Origin: Clostridium nigeriense
GTDB lineage: Bacteria; Bacillota; Clostridia; Clostridiales; Clostridiaceae
Reading direction: 5' to 3'
DNA length: 64,000 bases
Assembly: GCF_900086595.1 (NCBI RefSeq)
Contig: NZ_LT575472.1
Location: 561,599 to 625,598, forward strand
Shown here: positions 28,786 through 36,514 of the stretch, piece by piece
Layout of the letters: each line of letters opens with the position of its first letter
Numbering within the stretch: position 1 is the stretch's first letter
The notes under the pieces: model-generated
What the model saw: the letters and a program-made list of their open reading frames with translations, nothing else
Database searches by the model: none
Told to the model about the DNA's origin: nothing
Made by a program: the position numbers and the translations under genes

Positions 28786-28813
28786 TTGATTTTAAGAAAA
28801 AGTATGCTAAAAT
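28786..28813 (+). promoter_or_regulatory. Sigma-A promoter for glmS
   Basis: TTGATT (28786-28791), 16 bases, then TAAAAT (28808-28813) with a TG dinucleotide upstream. It lies about 70 bases before the ribozyme cleavage site. Upstream, 28631-28785 is A/T-rich with nothing I can assign. Confidence 0.55.
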
Positions 28814-28879
28814 TAGTGTAGATTTTAAATTGAAGCGCATAAGATAGAATATAAAATAAAAAGGAGGATAGAAGAATAA

Positions 28880-29050
28880 AAAAGCGCCAGAGCTATTTAC
28901 TATTTTAGTTAGTAAATAGCTGACGAGGTTGGGGAGTATCGATACTTCGGCGGGTGCCCCACGGTATGCACACTACCGTTAACAGCTAATAAAACTGTGA
29001 AGTGATTTGCAGGACAAGATTAGCTTGGTGTTAAAGCCTTCAAAGATAAT
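28880..29050 (+). ncRNA. glmS ribozyme-riboswitch
   Basis: The leader contains the glmS catalytic core: AGCGCCAGAGCT at the cleavage site (predicted between A28883 and G28884), a P1 hairpin built from CTATTTACTA and TAGTAAATAG, then GACGAGGTTGGGGAGTATCG, CTTCGGCGGGTGCCCCAC and the P3-P4 region around ACGGTATGCACACTACCGTTAA. Glucosamine 6-phosphate acts as the cofactor for self-cleavage, which destabilises the glmS mRNA when the product is abundant. A Shine-Dalgarno-like AAGGAGG at 28861 lies 5' of the cleavage site but has no start codon after it. The 3' boundary is approximate. Confidence 0.95.
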
Positions 29051-29092
29051 TTTAAAATCAATAATATACGTAAGTGGAAGGAAGAAAAGAAT

Positions 29093-30919
29093 ATGTGCGG
29101 AATAGTTGGATTCGTAGGAAAAAAGGGAGCATCTCCAATATTAGTTGAGGGATTATCAAAGCTTGAGTATAGAGGATATGACTCAGCAGGAGTAGCTGTA
29201 TTAGAAAATGGAGAAATAAAGGTTAGAAAATATAAAGGCCGTTTAAAGAATTTAGAAGATAATTTAAAGCAGAGTCCTTTAACTGGAAATATAGGAATAG
29301 GACATACTAGATGGGCAACTCATGGAGAGCCATCAGATATAAACTCACATCCTCATACAAATGGGAACGCAACAATAAGTGTTGTTCATAATGGAATAAT
29401 AGAAAATTATATGAAGCTAAAGGAATGGCTTAAAACAAAGGGATATGAATTTTATTCAGAAACAGATACAGAAGTTATTCCTAATTTAGTGGATTATTAC
29501 TATAAGGGTGATTTATTTGATGCTGTTGTAAAAGCAACTTCTAAAATGGAAGGAAGCTATGCTATAGGGGTTATCTGTAAGGATGAACCAGACAAAATAG
29601 TAGCAGTAAGAAAAGATAGCCCATTAATAGTTGGACTTGGAGAAAATGAATACTTTATAGCTTCAGATATACCAGCAGTTCTTAACCACACTAGAGAAGT
29701 TTATTTATTAGAAGATAAAGAATTTGTAATAATGACTAATGAGGGAATAGAAATTAAAACTGAAGATGGAGAAGTAGTAAATAAAGAAATTTACCATGTT
29801 ACTTGGGATGTTGATGCAGCTGAAAAGGGTGGATATGAGGACTTTATGTTAAAAGAAATTCATGAACAACCAAAGGCTATAAAAGATACATTAACATCTA
29901 GAGTATTAAAGAATTCAAAAGTTCAATTAGATGATATAAATATTACAAAAGAAGAATTAGAGTCCTTTGATAGAGTATTTATAGTAGCTTGTGGAACAGC
30001 TTATCATGCAGGATTAGTTGGAAAAACTATAATAGAAAAGTTAGCTAAGATACCAGTTGAAGTCGATATTGCATCAGAGTTTAGATATAGAGATCCATTA
30101 ATAACAGAAAAATCATTATTAATAGTTGTAAGCCAATCAGGAGAAACAGCAGATACATTAGCAGTTTTAAGAGATGCAAAAAGAATAGGAGCAAAAGTTT
30201 TAGCTATAACAAATGTTGTTGGAAGCTCAGCATCAAGAGAAGCACATCATGTGCTTTATACTTGGGCAGGCCCAGAAATAGCAGTTGCATCTACAAAGGC
30301 TTATGAAACACAATTAATAGCAATGTATATTTTAGGAATATATTTTGGAGAAGTTAAGGGAACTATCAATAATGAAACAGCAGAAACTCTTAAAGATGAG
30401 TTAATGAACTTATCAGAAAAGGTAAATGAAATATTAGTTAAAAAGGATGACTTACAAAAGTTTGCATCTAAAAACTATATGGATAAAGATCTTTTCTTCT
30501 TAGGAAGAGGATTAGACTATGCTGTTGCATTAGAAGGATCATTAAAATTAAAAGAAATATCATATATTCACTCAGAAGCATATGCTGGGGGAGAACTTAA
30601 GCACGGTCCAATAGCTTTAATAGAGCAAGGAACTCCTGTAATAGCATTACTAACAGAAGATAGATTAAAAGATAAAATGATAAGTAACATTAGAGAAGTA
30701 GTTACAAGAGGAGCTAGAGTACTAGCAATAGCAAATGAAGGTGATGAAGATGCTAAGGAAGTTTGTGATGATGTAATTTATATTCCAAGAACAAACTCAT
30801 TATTAACACCAGCACTGTCAGTAGTTCCACTTCAATTAATATCATATTATATGGCTAAGCAAAAGGGTTGCGATGTAGACAAGCCTCGTAACTTAGCAAA
30901 ATCAGTTACTGTTGAGTAA
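29093..30919 (+). CDS. glmS: Glutamine-fructose-6-phosphate aminotransferase
   Basis: A 608-residue cytoplasmic enzyme making glucosamine 6-phosphate from fructose 6-phosphate and glutamine, the first committed step to UDP-GlcNAc. The N-terminal class II glutaminase begins MCGIVGFVG, with Cys2 as nucleophile, followed by LEYRGYDSAG and GHTRWATHG. Two SIS domains follow (VACGTAYHAG near 300, VSQSGETADTLA near 350, FFLGRGLDYAVALEGSLKLK near 465) and the C-terminal tail DKPRNLAKSVTVE forms part of the active site. AAGGAAG lies upstream. Expression is governed by the glmS ribozyme directly ahead of it. The small gene after it may be co-transcribed. Confidence 0.97.
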   Translation: MCGIVGFVGKKGASPILVEGLSKLEYRGYDSAGVAVLENGEIKVRKYKGRLKNLEDNLKQSPLTGNIGIGHTRWATHGEPSDINSHPHTNGNATISVVHNGIIENYMKLKEWLKTKGYEFYSETDTEVIPNLVDYYYKGDLFDAVVKATSKMEGSYAIGVICKDEPDKIVAVRKDSPLIVGLGENEYFIASDIPAVLNHTREVYLLEDKEFVIMTNEGIEIKTEDGEVVNKEIYHVTWDVDAAEKGGYEDFMLKEIHEQPKAIKDTLTSRVLKNSKVQLDDINITKEELESFDRVFIVACGTAYHAGLVGKTIIEKLAKIPVEVDIASEFRYRDPLITEKSLLIVVSQSGETADTLAVLRDAKRIGAKVLAITNVVGSSASREAHHVLYTWAGPEIAVASTKAYETQLIAMYILGIYFGEVKGTINNETAETLKDELMNLSEKVNEILVKKDDLQKFASKNYMDKDLFFLGRGLDYAVALEGSLKLKEISYIHSEAYAGGELKHGPIALIEQGTPVIALLTEDRLKDKMISNIREVVTRGARVLAIANEGDEDAKEVCDDVIYIPRTNSLLTPALSVVPLQLISYYMAKQKGCDVDKPRNLAKSVTVE

Positions 30920-30943
30920 TATTAGATTTAAGGAGATAAGAAT

Positions 30944-31114
30944 ATGAGAGAAGAATTAATTAAAAAATTATTAGAAGAATATAAAGAAACAGAAAAGGCA
31001 TTAGAGTTAGGAATAGATTGGCTTAATGAAAAGGACTATGCTAAGGGAAAATTAGATTTAGTTAAGGTTATTATAGCGGATTTGGAAAAATTGTCAGATA
31101 TGACAGCTAACTAA
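30944..31114 (+). CDS. Small acidic helical protein, unknown
   Basis: A 56-residue open reading frame with a strong AAGGAGAT seven bases before its ATG, 24 bases after glmS and ahead of a terminator, which makes it a likely real gene in the glmS transcript. The product starts MREELIKKLLEEYKETEKAL and ends EKLSDMTAN; it is almost wholly predicted alpha-helix with heptad-like leucines, suggesting a helical hairpin or coiled-coil dimer. No family is recognised and no membrane segment is present. Confidence 0.65.
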   Translation: MREELIKKLLEEYKETEKALELGIDWLNEKDYAKGKLDLVKVIIADLEKLSDMTAN

Positions 31115-31135
31115 ATTAAATAAATTACAACAAAG

Positions 31136-31167
31136 AAACTATGTATCTTTTGATACATAGTTTTTTG
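31136..31167 (+). terminator. Terminator after glmS unit
   Basis: AAACTATGTATC, TTTT, GATACATAGTTT form a perfect 12-bp stem followed by TTTG. The stretch 31168-31398 is A/T-rich; a possible promoter (TTGAAA 31284, TATAAT 31305) has a short 15-base spacer. Confidence 0.9.
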
Positions 31168-31398
31168 TTATATAAATAAGTAGTGCTGTATTATAAGGTG
31201 ATTATCGCTTATTTTTTATACTCCTATTCACAAGAAAAGTTTAAAAATTTTTTTAACTAAAATATAAAAATTTTTAAAAATTATTGAAATATGGCATATA
31301 TTGTTATAATATGTATTTATATTAATAAATATGTAAAATATAGAATGAGTTGGTTTTAATACCAATGTTAAGCAACGTGAAGGACAAGGGGAGTATTT

Positions 31399-32412
31399 AT
31401 GGGACAAGAAAACATTAACATTATTAGTACTGGAGTTTATCATCCTGAAAATAAGGTACATAATGATTACTTTATTAATCACTTTAAGGAAATGGGAATT
31501 GAAGTAGAAGGATTACTAAAGCATTTACACAGAGAGTATAGATATCTTTCTAATGATGAAAATGAAACTGTAATAACAATGGCATATAAGGCAAGTATTA
31601 ACGCTTTAAAAGAAGCAAAGTTAAATATAAGAGATATTGATTTACTTATATTTGCAACAGATACGCCAGAATATACATCACCATCAAATGCAGTTAAGGT
31701 TCTAGAATTACTAGGTGGAGATGATATTAGAATAAAAATGGCTTATGATACTAATTCTAATTGTTTGGGAATGATAACAGCTTTAGATCAAGCAAGTAGA
31801 ATACTTATGACTAATAAAAGATTTAAGAGAGCTTTAGTTGTTGGGGGAATTTTATTTAGCTCAGTAGGAAATCCAAAGGATTCAGTTGCATATTCTAATT
31901 TTGGTGATGCAGCAGCAGCAGTGGTTTTAGAAAAAGTTGAAGAAAATGAAAAAAGAGGATTTATTGATTCAGTTCATTTAGCTCAAACATCAGAGTGCAA
32001 TAATATACTTATGCCTAAGGGTGGTTATTCAAGAATAACAAAAAATGGAATAGAAAATGGAGATGAAAATAAGTGGTATTGGAATCCTTTTGATGGAAGT
32101 TTCATATCAGATGTATGGGTAAATTTAATTAATGAAATTGCAAAGGATAATGAGATAAATGTAACAGATATAGATCATTTGATATTTTCACAATTTACAA
32201 TTCCCGATGCTAAGCTTACTTTAGAAAAGTTAGGTATAGATGTAAATAAGACAACCTATATAGGAAATGAGTTTGGATATACAGGGACTACCAGTCCTAT
32301 AGTAGTACTTGATAGAGCATTAAAAACTGGAAAAGTTAAAAAAGGTGACTATATAACATTATCATCTATGGGGTCAGGATCAGTAGTATCGGTTTTATTA
32401 TTTAAGCTTTAA
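31399..32412 (+). CDS. Ketoacyl-ACP synthase III family protein with altered active site
   Basis: A 337-residue thiolase-superfamily protein of the FabH/KAS III type. The nucleophile is kept: Cys122 in TNSNCLGMITALDQAS. The GGGxSVGxxGDAAAAVVLE-like dimer/oxyanion region (about 149-178) is recognisable. Where FabH has the His of HQAN there is SQFT (Ser264), and where it has the Asn of GNTSAA there is GYTGTT (Tyr294), so two of the three catalytic residues are missing. It may therefore transfer acyl groups without decarboxylative condensation, or act on other nucleophiles. AAGGGGAG sets the start. It is paired with the small gene 55 bases downstream, outside any fab cluster. Confidence 0.8.
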   Translation: MGQENINIISTGVYHPENKVHNDYFINHFKEMGIEVEGLLKHLHREYRYLSNDENETVITMAYKASINALKEAKLNIRDIDLLIFATDTPEYTSPSNAVKVLELLGGDDIRIKMAYDTNSNCLGMITALDQASRILMTNKRFKRALVVGGILFSSVGNPKDSVAYSNFGDAAAAVVLEKVEENEKRGFIDSVHLAQTSECNNILMPKGGYSRITKNGIENGDENKWYWNPFDGSFISDVWVNLINEIAKDNEINVTDIDHLIFSQFTIPDAKLTLEKLGIDVNKTTYIGNEFGYTGTTSPIVVLDRALKTGKVKKGDYITLSSMGSGSVVSVLLFKL

Positions 32413-32467
32413 TAAACAAGTTTAAAATATTTTAATATAAAAGTAAAACTTAAGGGGGAAAATTATT

Positions 32468-32860
32468 ATGAAAAAATACCAAGGTAAAAATTCAAGCTAT
32501 CAATTTGATGTGGATAATGTAAAGAAGGTTTTTCATGCTCAAGCAGCAGGATTCTTTACTGAAGAAGATGGAGAATCTTTCTTAAAAGATTATAATGAAG
32601 CCACTAAGACATTTCCTTCAAAGGATTATGCTTTAGTGATTGATGCTCCAGAATTAAAGCCATCAAGCCCAGAAGTTGCAAAAATGTTAGGGGTATTATT
32701 ACAAAGATATATGGAAGTTCCTTTTAAGAAAAGATTTTTAGTTACAAAAGGAAATATTATTACTATATCCCAATTTAAAAGATTAGGAAAAGAAATACCA
32801 GGTTGGACTGAATCAGTTCAATATGTAGATAATTTTAGTGATGCATTAGAAAGAATATAA
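32468..32860 (+). CDS. Unknown small protein, possible STAS-like fold
   Basis: A 130-residue protein with no confident family. The order of segments (an edge strand around KKVFHAQAAGFFTEEDGESF, a helix, a strand with DYALVIDAPELKPSSPEV, then helix and KKRFLVTKG strand) resembles STAS/SpoIIAA-like domains, but no motif proves it. There is no signal peptide or membrane segment. TTAAGGGGGA precedes the ATG. It follows the KAS III homologue by 55 bases without an intervening terminator and precedes one, so the two genes likely form a two-gene operon and may act together. Confidence 0.7.
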   Translation: MKKYQGKNSSYQFDVDNVKKVFHAQAAGFFTEEDGESFLKDYNEATKTFPSKDYALVIDAPELKPSSPEVAKMLGVLLQRYMEVPFKKRFLVTKGNIITISQFKRLGKEIPGWTESVQYVDNFSDALERI

Positions 32861-32873
32861 GACAATATTTATG

Positions 32874-32912
32874 GCATAAAATCTCTCATTAATTTTAATA
32901 GAGGTTTTATGT
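32874..32912 (+). terminator. Terminator after KAS III unit
   Basis: ATAAAATCTCT and AGAGGTTTTAT pair (one mismatch) around an A/T-rich loop, followed by a T-rich tail. Confidence 0.6.
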
Positions 32913-33026
32913 ATTTTTTATTTTAATAAATTTTCACAATTATATTACATAATTTGTAATTTAATTAATAAGGTGGTAAAATAATCTTAGAACTAAAATA
33001 TTGATTTATATAGATGGAGAATATGT

Positions 33027-33215
33027 ATGAAGAAAAAATATATAAAAGTTTTAAGGTTTAGTTTATTTTATTCAATTATTATAGAATCAATATTTGTGTT
33101 ATTAGATATAATTAATAAAAATTTTTTTATTAAGGAAAGTCTTATTAGTTTTATTATTATATTTGTTATTACATTTTTATTTCAAATTATTAAAGTTAAA
33201 ATTAAGGATAATTAA
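33027..33215 (+). CDS. Small membrane protein, unknown
   Basis: A 62-residue, very hydrophobic protein with basic ends. Two membrane segments are likely, at about residues 10-28 and 36-55, giving a helical hairpin with both ends inside. GATGGAGA lies upstream of the ATG. The gene stands alone between two terminators. It resembles many small clostridial membrane proteins, but no family is recognised, and a chance frame cannot be wholly excluded given the A/T bias. Confidence 0.5.
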   Translation: MKKKYIKVLRFSLFYSIIIESIFVLLDIINKNFFIKESLISFIIIFVITFLFQIIKVKIKDN

Positions 33216-33228
33216 ATATGAAAAGTTT

Positions 33229-33267
33229 TTAAGGTGCTATATCAAATATAGCATCTTTAGTTTTTTT
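33229..33267 (+). terminator. Terminator after small membrane gene
   Basis: AGGTGCTATA and TATAGCATCT pair around a TCAAA loop, followed by AGTTTTTTT. It supports a real transcript from the small gene upstream. Confidence 0.75.
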
Positions 33268-33381
33268 ATAAGAATTATTAAGAATAATCTAATACTATGC
33301 AACTATTTTTAAAGTTTTTTAGTCTAATATATGTAACAATAACTTATGCGCATAGGGTTTAGGTTACAGGAGGTTAAATAT

Positions 33382-33942
33382 ATGGATTTAATGATAAGAA
33401 GAGCACAAAAGGGAGATAAGGAAGCCTTTATAAAACTTATAGAAAAATATACTCAAGATATGTATAAGGTTGCTAAATCTAGGCTTAATTCAGAAGAGGA
33501 TATTGGTGATGCAATACAGGAAACTATTTTATCTGCCTATAAAAATATATGTGTGCTAAAGAATACAAGCTACTTTAAAACATGGTTAATCAGGATTCTT
33601 ATAAATAAGTGCAATGACATAATAACAAATAATAAAAAAGTAGTATATGTAGAAGAATACTATGAAGGTTCTATTAACAATGAGATTTTAGAGGATGAAG
33701 ATAATTTTGAAAATAATATTGCTTTTAGAGAAATACTAAAAAATTTAAGTGAGTCATATAGAACAGTTGTTGTTTTATATTATGTTAATGGATTTAATAC
33801 AAGGGAAATAAGTGAAATATTAAATGAAAAAGAAGGCACTATTAAGTCAAGACTTAGCAGAGCTAGAGAAAAATTAAAAAATTTTTATCTAGATGATAAT
33901 AAAAATTTTTCTGAGTTATATTTAGGAGGTAGCGCAAAGTGA
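33382..33942 (+). CDS. ECF-type RNA polymerase sigma factor
   Basis: A 186-residue sigma-70 family factor with region 2 (about residues 10-80, DKEAFIKLIEKYTQDMYKVA and EDIGDAIQETILSAYKNI) and region 4 (about 120-172, YRTVVVLYYVNGFNTREISE followed by EGTIKSRLSRAREKLK), with nothing between, as in ECF factors. The frame opens at 33346, but ACAGGAGGTT before ATG 33382 fixes the start. Its stop overlaps the start of the next gene by four bases, so it is coupled to its probable anti-sigma factor. This type usually responds to envelope stress. The target promoter is unknown. Confidence 0.88.
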   Translation: MDLMIRRAQKGDKEAFIKLIEKYTQDMYKVAKSRLNSEEDIGDAIQETILSAYKNICVLKNTSYFKTWLIRILINKCNDIITNNKKVVYVEEYYEGSINNEILEDEDNFENNIAFREILKNLSESYRTVVVLYYVNGFNTREISEILNEKEGTIKSRLSRAREKLKNFYLDDNKNFSELYLGGSAK

Positions 33943-34985
33943 AGATTGATATTGATAAAAAAGTGGAAAATGAATTAAAAAGAGATGTAGAAATACCTCA
34001 ATCTGTTTTGAATAAAATTAATAATGCTTTTAATGAAATTAGAATAGAAGAAAATGAAGTAACGAAATCAATATTTAAATTTAATAAAAAGTTAGTTGTA
34101 TCTTTTATAGCAATATTTATTATAGGTACAATTATAGTAAATCCAAAGGTTATAGCAGGAATTAATTCTCTATTTAAGGATAAGGGAGTGCAAAAGGCTG
34201 CAAATAATGGTTATATTCAAGAAGTTAAAGAAAACGTAGTTAATAATAATGGAATTTCTATTAAGATTGATGATGTAGTGGCAGATCAAACGAAGATAGC
34301 TATTTCTTTTACTTTTAAATTTGAAGATGTTGATAAATTGAAGAACGTTGCTGGAATGCAATTAGGGCTAAATGTGAAAGATAATAATGATAGAATTATT
34401 TTTGAACATTTAGAAGAAGGTATTCATACTCCATATTATATTGGAATGGAATCTAATATAGATATATCTAACAAAGATAATGGGGAAATAAAATATTATT
34501 TAAAAATGTATTCTACAGATGGACAACTAAAAGATGTAAATAGTCTTTCAATAAAAATAGATGAAATTAAATTATACGAAGAGGATATGAGAAACAATAA
34601 AAAAATAGAAGGTGAATGGAATTTATCTTTAAATTTAGATGAAAAATTTATAAATGGAGAGAGTTTAAAATATAATCCTATAAACAATAATGATATTGTT
34701 AACATTGTTTCTGCAGAAGCATATCCAACTGGGCTGCTTTTGCAGTTTACAATAAATTCAAGTATAGATGAAAATATTATAAATAGAGTATCAATTATTG
34801 ATGAAAATGGAAATGAATTTGATAGGTTTAATTCTGCTAGAATGAATACTATAAGTAATGGTGGGGTAGAGATTTCAATGATGTTTGATTTAACAACATT
34901 TGATAATTTAAATGAATTTAAAATGATTGTTAAAGGTGTAGATAACGAGGATATAGTATTAGATTTTATAAAAGAAGATAAATAG
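33939..34985 (+). CDS. DUF4179-type membrane anti-sigma factor
   Basis: A 348-residue membrane protein. The cytoplasmic N-terminus (1-48) should bind the sigma factor. One membrane segment lies at about residues 51-68 (KKLVVSFIAIFIIGTIIVN) and a large extracytoplasmic domain follows with the DUF4179 pattern (NNGISIKIDDVVADQTKIAI near 105). It starts at GTG, overlapping the sigma gene's last codon, with GGAGGTAGC upstream. Sigma/DUF4179 pairs are common in clostridia and behave as sigma/anti-sigma modules. The inducing signal is unknown. The protein ends at a strong terminator. Confidence 0.82.
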   Translation: MKIDIDKKVENELKRDVEIPQSVLNKINNAFNEIRIEENEVTKSIFKFNKKLVVSFIAIFIIGTIIVNPKVIAGINSLFKDKGVQKAANNGYIQEVKENVVNNNGISIKIDDVVADQTKIAISFTFKFEDVDKLKNVAGMQLGLNVKDNNDRIIFEHLEEGIHTPYYIGMESNIDISNKDNGEIKYYLKMYSTDGQLKDVNSLSIKIDEIKLYEEDMRNNKKIEGEWNLSLNLDEKFINGESLKYNPINNNDIVNIVSAEAYPTGLLLQFTINSSIDENIINRVSIIDENGNEFDRFNSARMNTISNGGVEISMMFDLTTFDNLNEFKMIVKGVDNEDIVLDFIKEDK

Positions 34986-34987
34986 GT

Positions 34988-35038
34988 AAAATAGGTGTTG
35001 CAAATTTTTTTATATTTTGCAGCACCTATTTTGTATTT
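34988..35038 (+). terminator. Terminator after sigma/anti-sigma pair
   Basis: AAAATAGGTGTTGCAAA and TTGCAGCACCTATTTT pair (one mismatch) around an A/T-rich loop, with a T-rich tail. Confidence 0.75.
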
Positions 35039-35069
35039 TAGAAATTTATAAAAGTTATATGAGTGCTTT

Positions 35070-35240
35070 TTATTTATTATTTTTAAACCAATCTTCAAGA
35101 CTAGATTTAAGGTCAAAATGAATTCCTAGAATAAATATAATAAAGGTTATAAAATAGTAGTTGAACTGAGGATAAAAACCACCTGAAAATGTAAAAAGAA
35201 TTAAAATAAAGCTTATGGCAATAAGTATTTTTCCTAGCAT
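35070..35240 (-). CDS. Small two-helix membrane protein, unknown
   Basis: A 56-residue reading frame on the minus strand with GGAGG eight bases before its ATG. The product begins MLGKILIAISFILILFTFSG and ends LEDWFKNNK; two hydrophobic segments (about 3-19 and 28-42) are joined by a short GGFYPQFNY turn. The good ribosome binding site, basic start and clean membrane-hairpin pattern support it. It is divergent from the MarR gene and its 5' end lies about 110 bases from that operator region. No family recognised. Confidence 0.6.
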   Translation of the reverse strand: MLGKILIAISFILILFTFSGGFYPQFNYYFITFIIFILGIHFDLKSSLEDWFKNNK

Positions 35241-35350
35241 TAAAATTACCTCCCTTAGTTTTTATATTAATTATACATTAATTTACTTTTAAAGAAAAAT
35301 TTATGTGGATAGGTACTATATAAAATTAATTGAAAATAATTATCAATAAA

Positions 35351-35401
35351 TATCTTGACTTCAAGATATTTTAGAGATATAATTATCTTGAAGTCAAGAT
35401 A
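35351..35401 (+). promoter_or_regulatory. MarR-gene promoter flanked by twin operators
   Basis: TATCTTGACTTCAAGATA (35351-35368) and TATCTTGAAGTCAAGATA (35384-35401) are both palindromes with identical 8-base arms; the second is the exact reverse complement of the first. TTGACT (35355-35360) inside the first and TATAAT (35378-35383), 17 bases apart, form the promoter. Binding of the MarR protein to both sites would block the promoter, so autorepression is likely. Confidence 0.85.
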
Positions 35402-35415
35402 ATGTAGGTGGATAT

Positions 35416-35838
35416 ATGAATGATGTAAATTTAAAATTAGTTATTGCAATGGCAAGAACTTATGACGATTTGTTTTTTCAAATAGAAAAAAATGTTCAAG
35501 ATTTTGGACTAAATATTAGTGAGTTTGGTGTTTTAGAAATGTTATACCATAAAGGTGATCAGCCAGTACAAAAGGTAGCAGAAAAAATACTTGTTACTAG
35601 TGGTACAATCACTTATGTAATAAATAAATTAGAAAAAAAAGATCTTGTTATTCGTAGAAAATGTGATAAAGATAAAAGAGTTTTCTATGTATCATTAACT
35701 GAAAAAGGAAAAGAATTTATTGAGGATATATTTCCTAAGCATAAAGATTTTATAGATAACTTATTTAGAGATTTAGATGAAGCAAATAAAATTCAACTTT
35801 TAGAAAACTTAATTAAGTTAAGAAAAGTATTAAAATAG
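35416..35838 (+). CDS. MarR-family transcriptional regulator
   Basis: A 140-residue winged-helix regulator. The recognition region reads PVQKVAEKILVTSGTITYVI at about residues 54-73 and the wing contains RRKCDKDKRVFYVSLTEKGK. No Cys is placed near the N-terminus as in OhrR, so ligand rather than peroxide sensing is likely, although Cys98 could be redox-active. It is the first gene of a unit with a nitroreductase and a pirin, and its promoter carries two matched palindromes. Such MarR regulators often respond to quinones, aldehydes or phenolics. TAGGTGG lies upstream of the ATG. Confidence 0.9.
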   Translation: MNDVNLKLVIAMARTYDDLFFQIEKNVQDFGLNISEFGVLEMLYHKGDQPVQKVAEKILVTSGTITYVINKLEKKDLVIRRKCDKDKRVFYVSLTEKGKEFIEDIFPKHKDFIDNLFRDLDEANKIQLLENLIKLRKVLK

Positions 35839-35904
35839 TTTATAAGAAAATTAAATATAAATAGAATAAGGGTAATTTATATAAAGAAAAGGAGAGGATT
35901 TTAA

Positions 35905-36504
35905 ATGAATAAAAATTTTTTTGATGCAATAAAGGAAAGAAGAAGTATTTATGCTATAAGTAAGGAATCACCAATATCAGATGAAAAAATTGTAAAGATT
36001 GTTGAGGAAGTTGTAAAGCACGTACCATCAGCTTTTAATTCTCAAACAACAAGGACTGTTATATTGTTAGGAGAATCTCATAATAAGCTATGGGATATAA
36101 CTATGGAAGCTTTAAGAAAGGTAGTTCCTGAGAAAGATTTTTCTTCAACTGAAGAAAAAATTAACTCTTTTAAGGCTGGACATGGCACTGTACTGTTCTT
36201 TGAGGACTTTGCAGTAGTTGAATCTTTACAAAAACAATTCGAATTATATAAGGATAATTTCCCAGTATGGGCATTACAAACTTCAGGAATGATGCAATTT
36301 TCAGTGTGGACTGCTTTTGCAACAGAGGGTATAGGAGCAAGTCTTCAACACTATACTGAATTAATAGATGAACAAGTTAAGAAGGAATTTAATATACCTA
36401 ACAATTGGAAAATGATATCTCAAATGCCTTTTGGAAAGATTGTAAAAGCTGCAGGAGAAAAGACTTTTAATCCAATAGAAGATATGGTTAAGGTATTAAG
36501 ATAG
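35905..36504 (+). CDS. Nitroreductase-family protein (HBN1/YdgI-like)
   Basis: A 199-residue FMN-dependent nitroreductase-superfamily enzyme. The N-terminal FMN segment is AIKERRSIYAIS, followed by HVPSAFNSQTTRTVILLG and the C-terminal QMPFGKIVK loop. This subfamily (related to yeast Hbn1 and B. subtilis YdgI) reduces nitro compounds or quinones with NAD(P)H; the physiological substrate is unknown. AAAGGAGAGG sets the start. It lies 66 bases after the MarR gene and 10 bases before the pirin gene, suggesting a coordinated response to electrophilic or quinone-like compounds. Confidence 0.88.
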   Translation: MNKNFFDAIKERRSIYAISKESPISDEKIVKIVEEVVKHVPSAFNSQTTRTVILLGESHNKLWDITMEALRKVVPEKDFSSTEEKINSFKAGHGTVLFFEDFAVVESLQKQFELYKDNFPVWALQTSGMMQFSVWTAFATEGIGASLQHYTELIDEQVKKEFNIPNNWKMISQMPFGKIVKAAGEKTFNPIEDMVKVLR

Positions 36505-36514
36505 GAGAGAATTT

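Noticed and set aside
34496..35116. 206-codon minus-strand frame over the DUF4179 gene and its terminator
   Set aside because: It spans a strong terminator and mirrors the anti-sigma gene; no ribosome binding site. The true small gene here is at 35070-35240 in a different frame.
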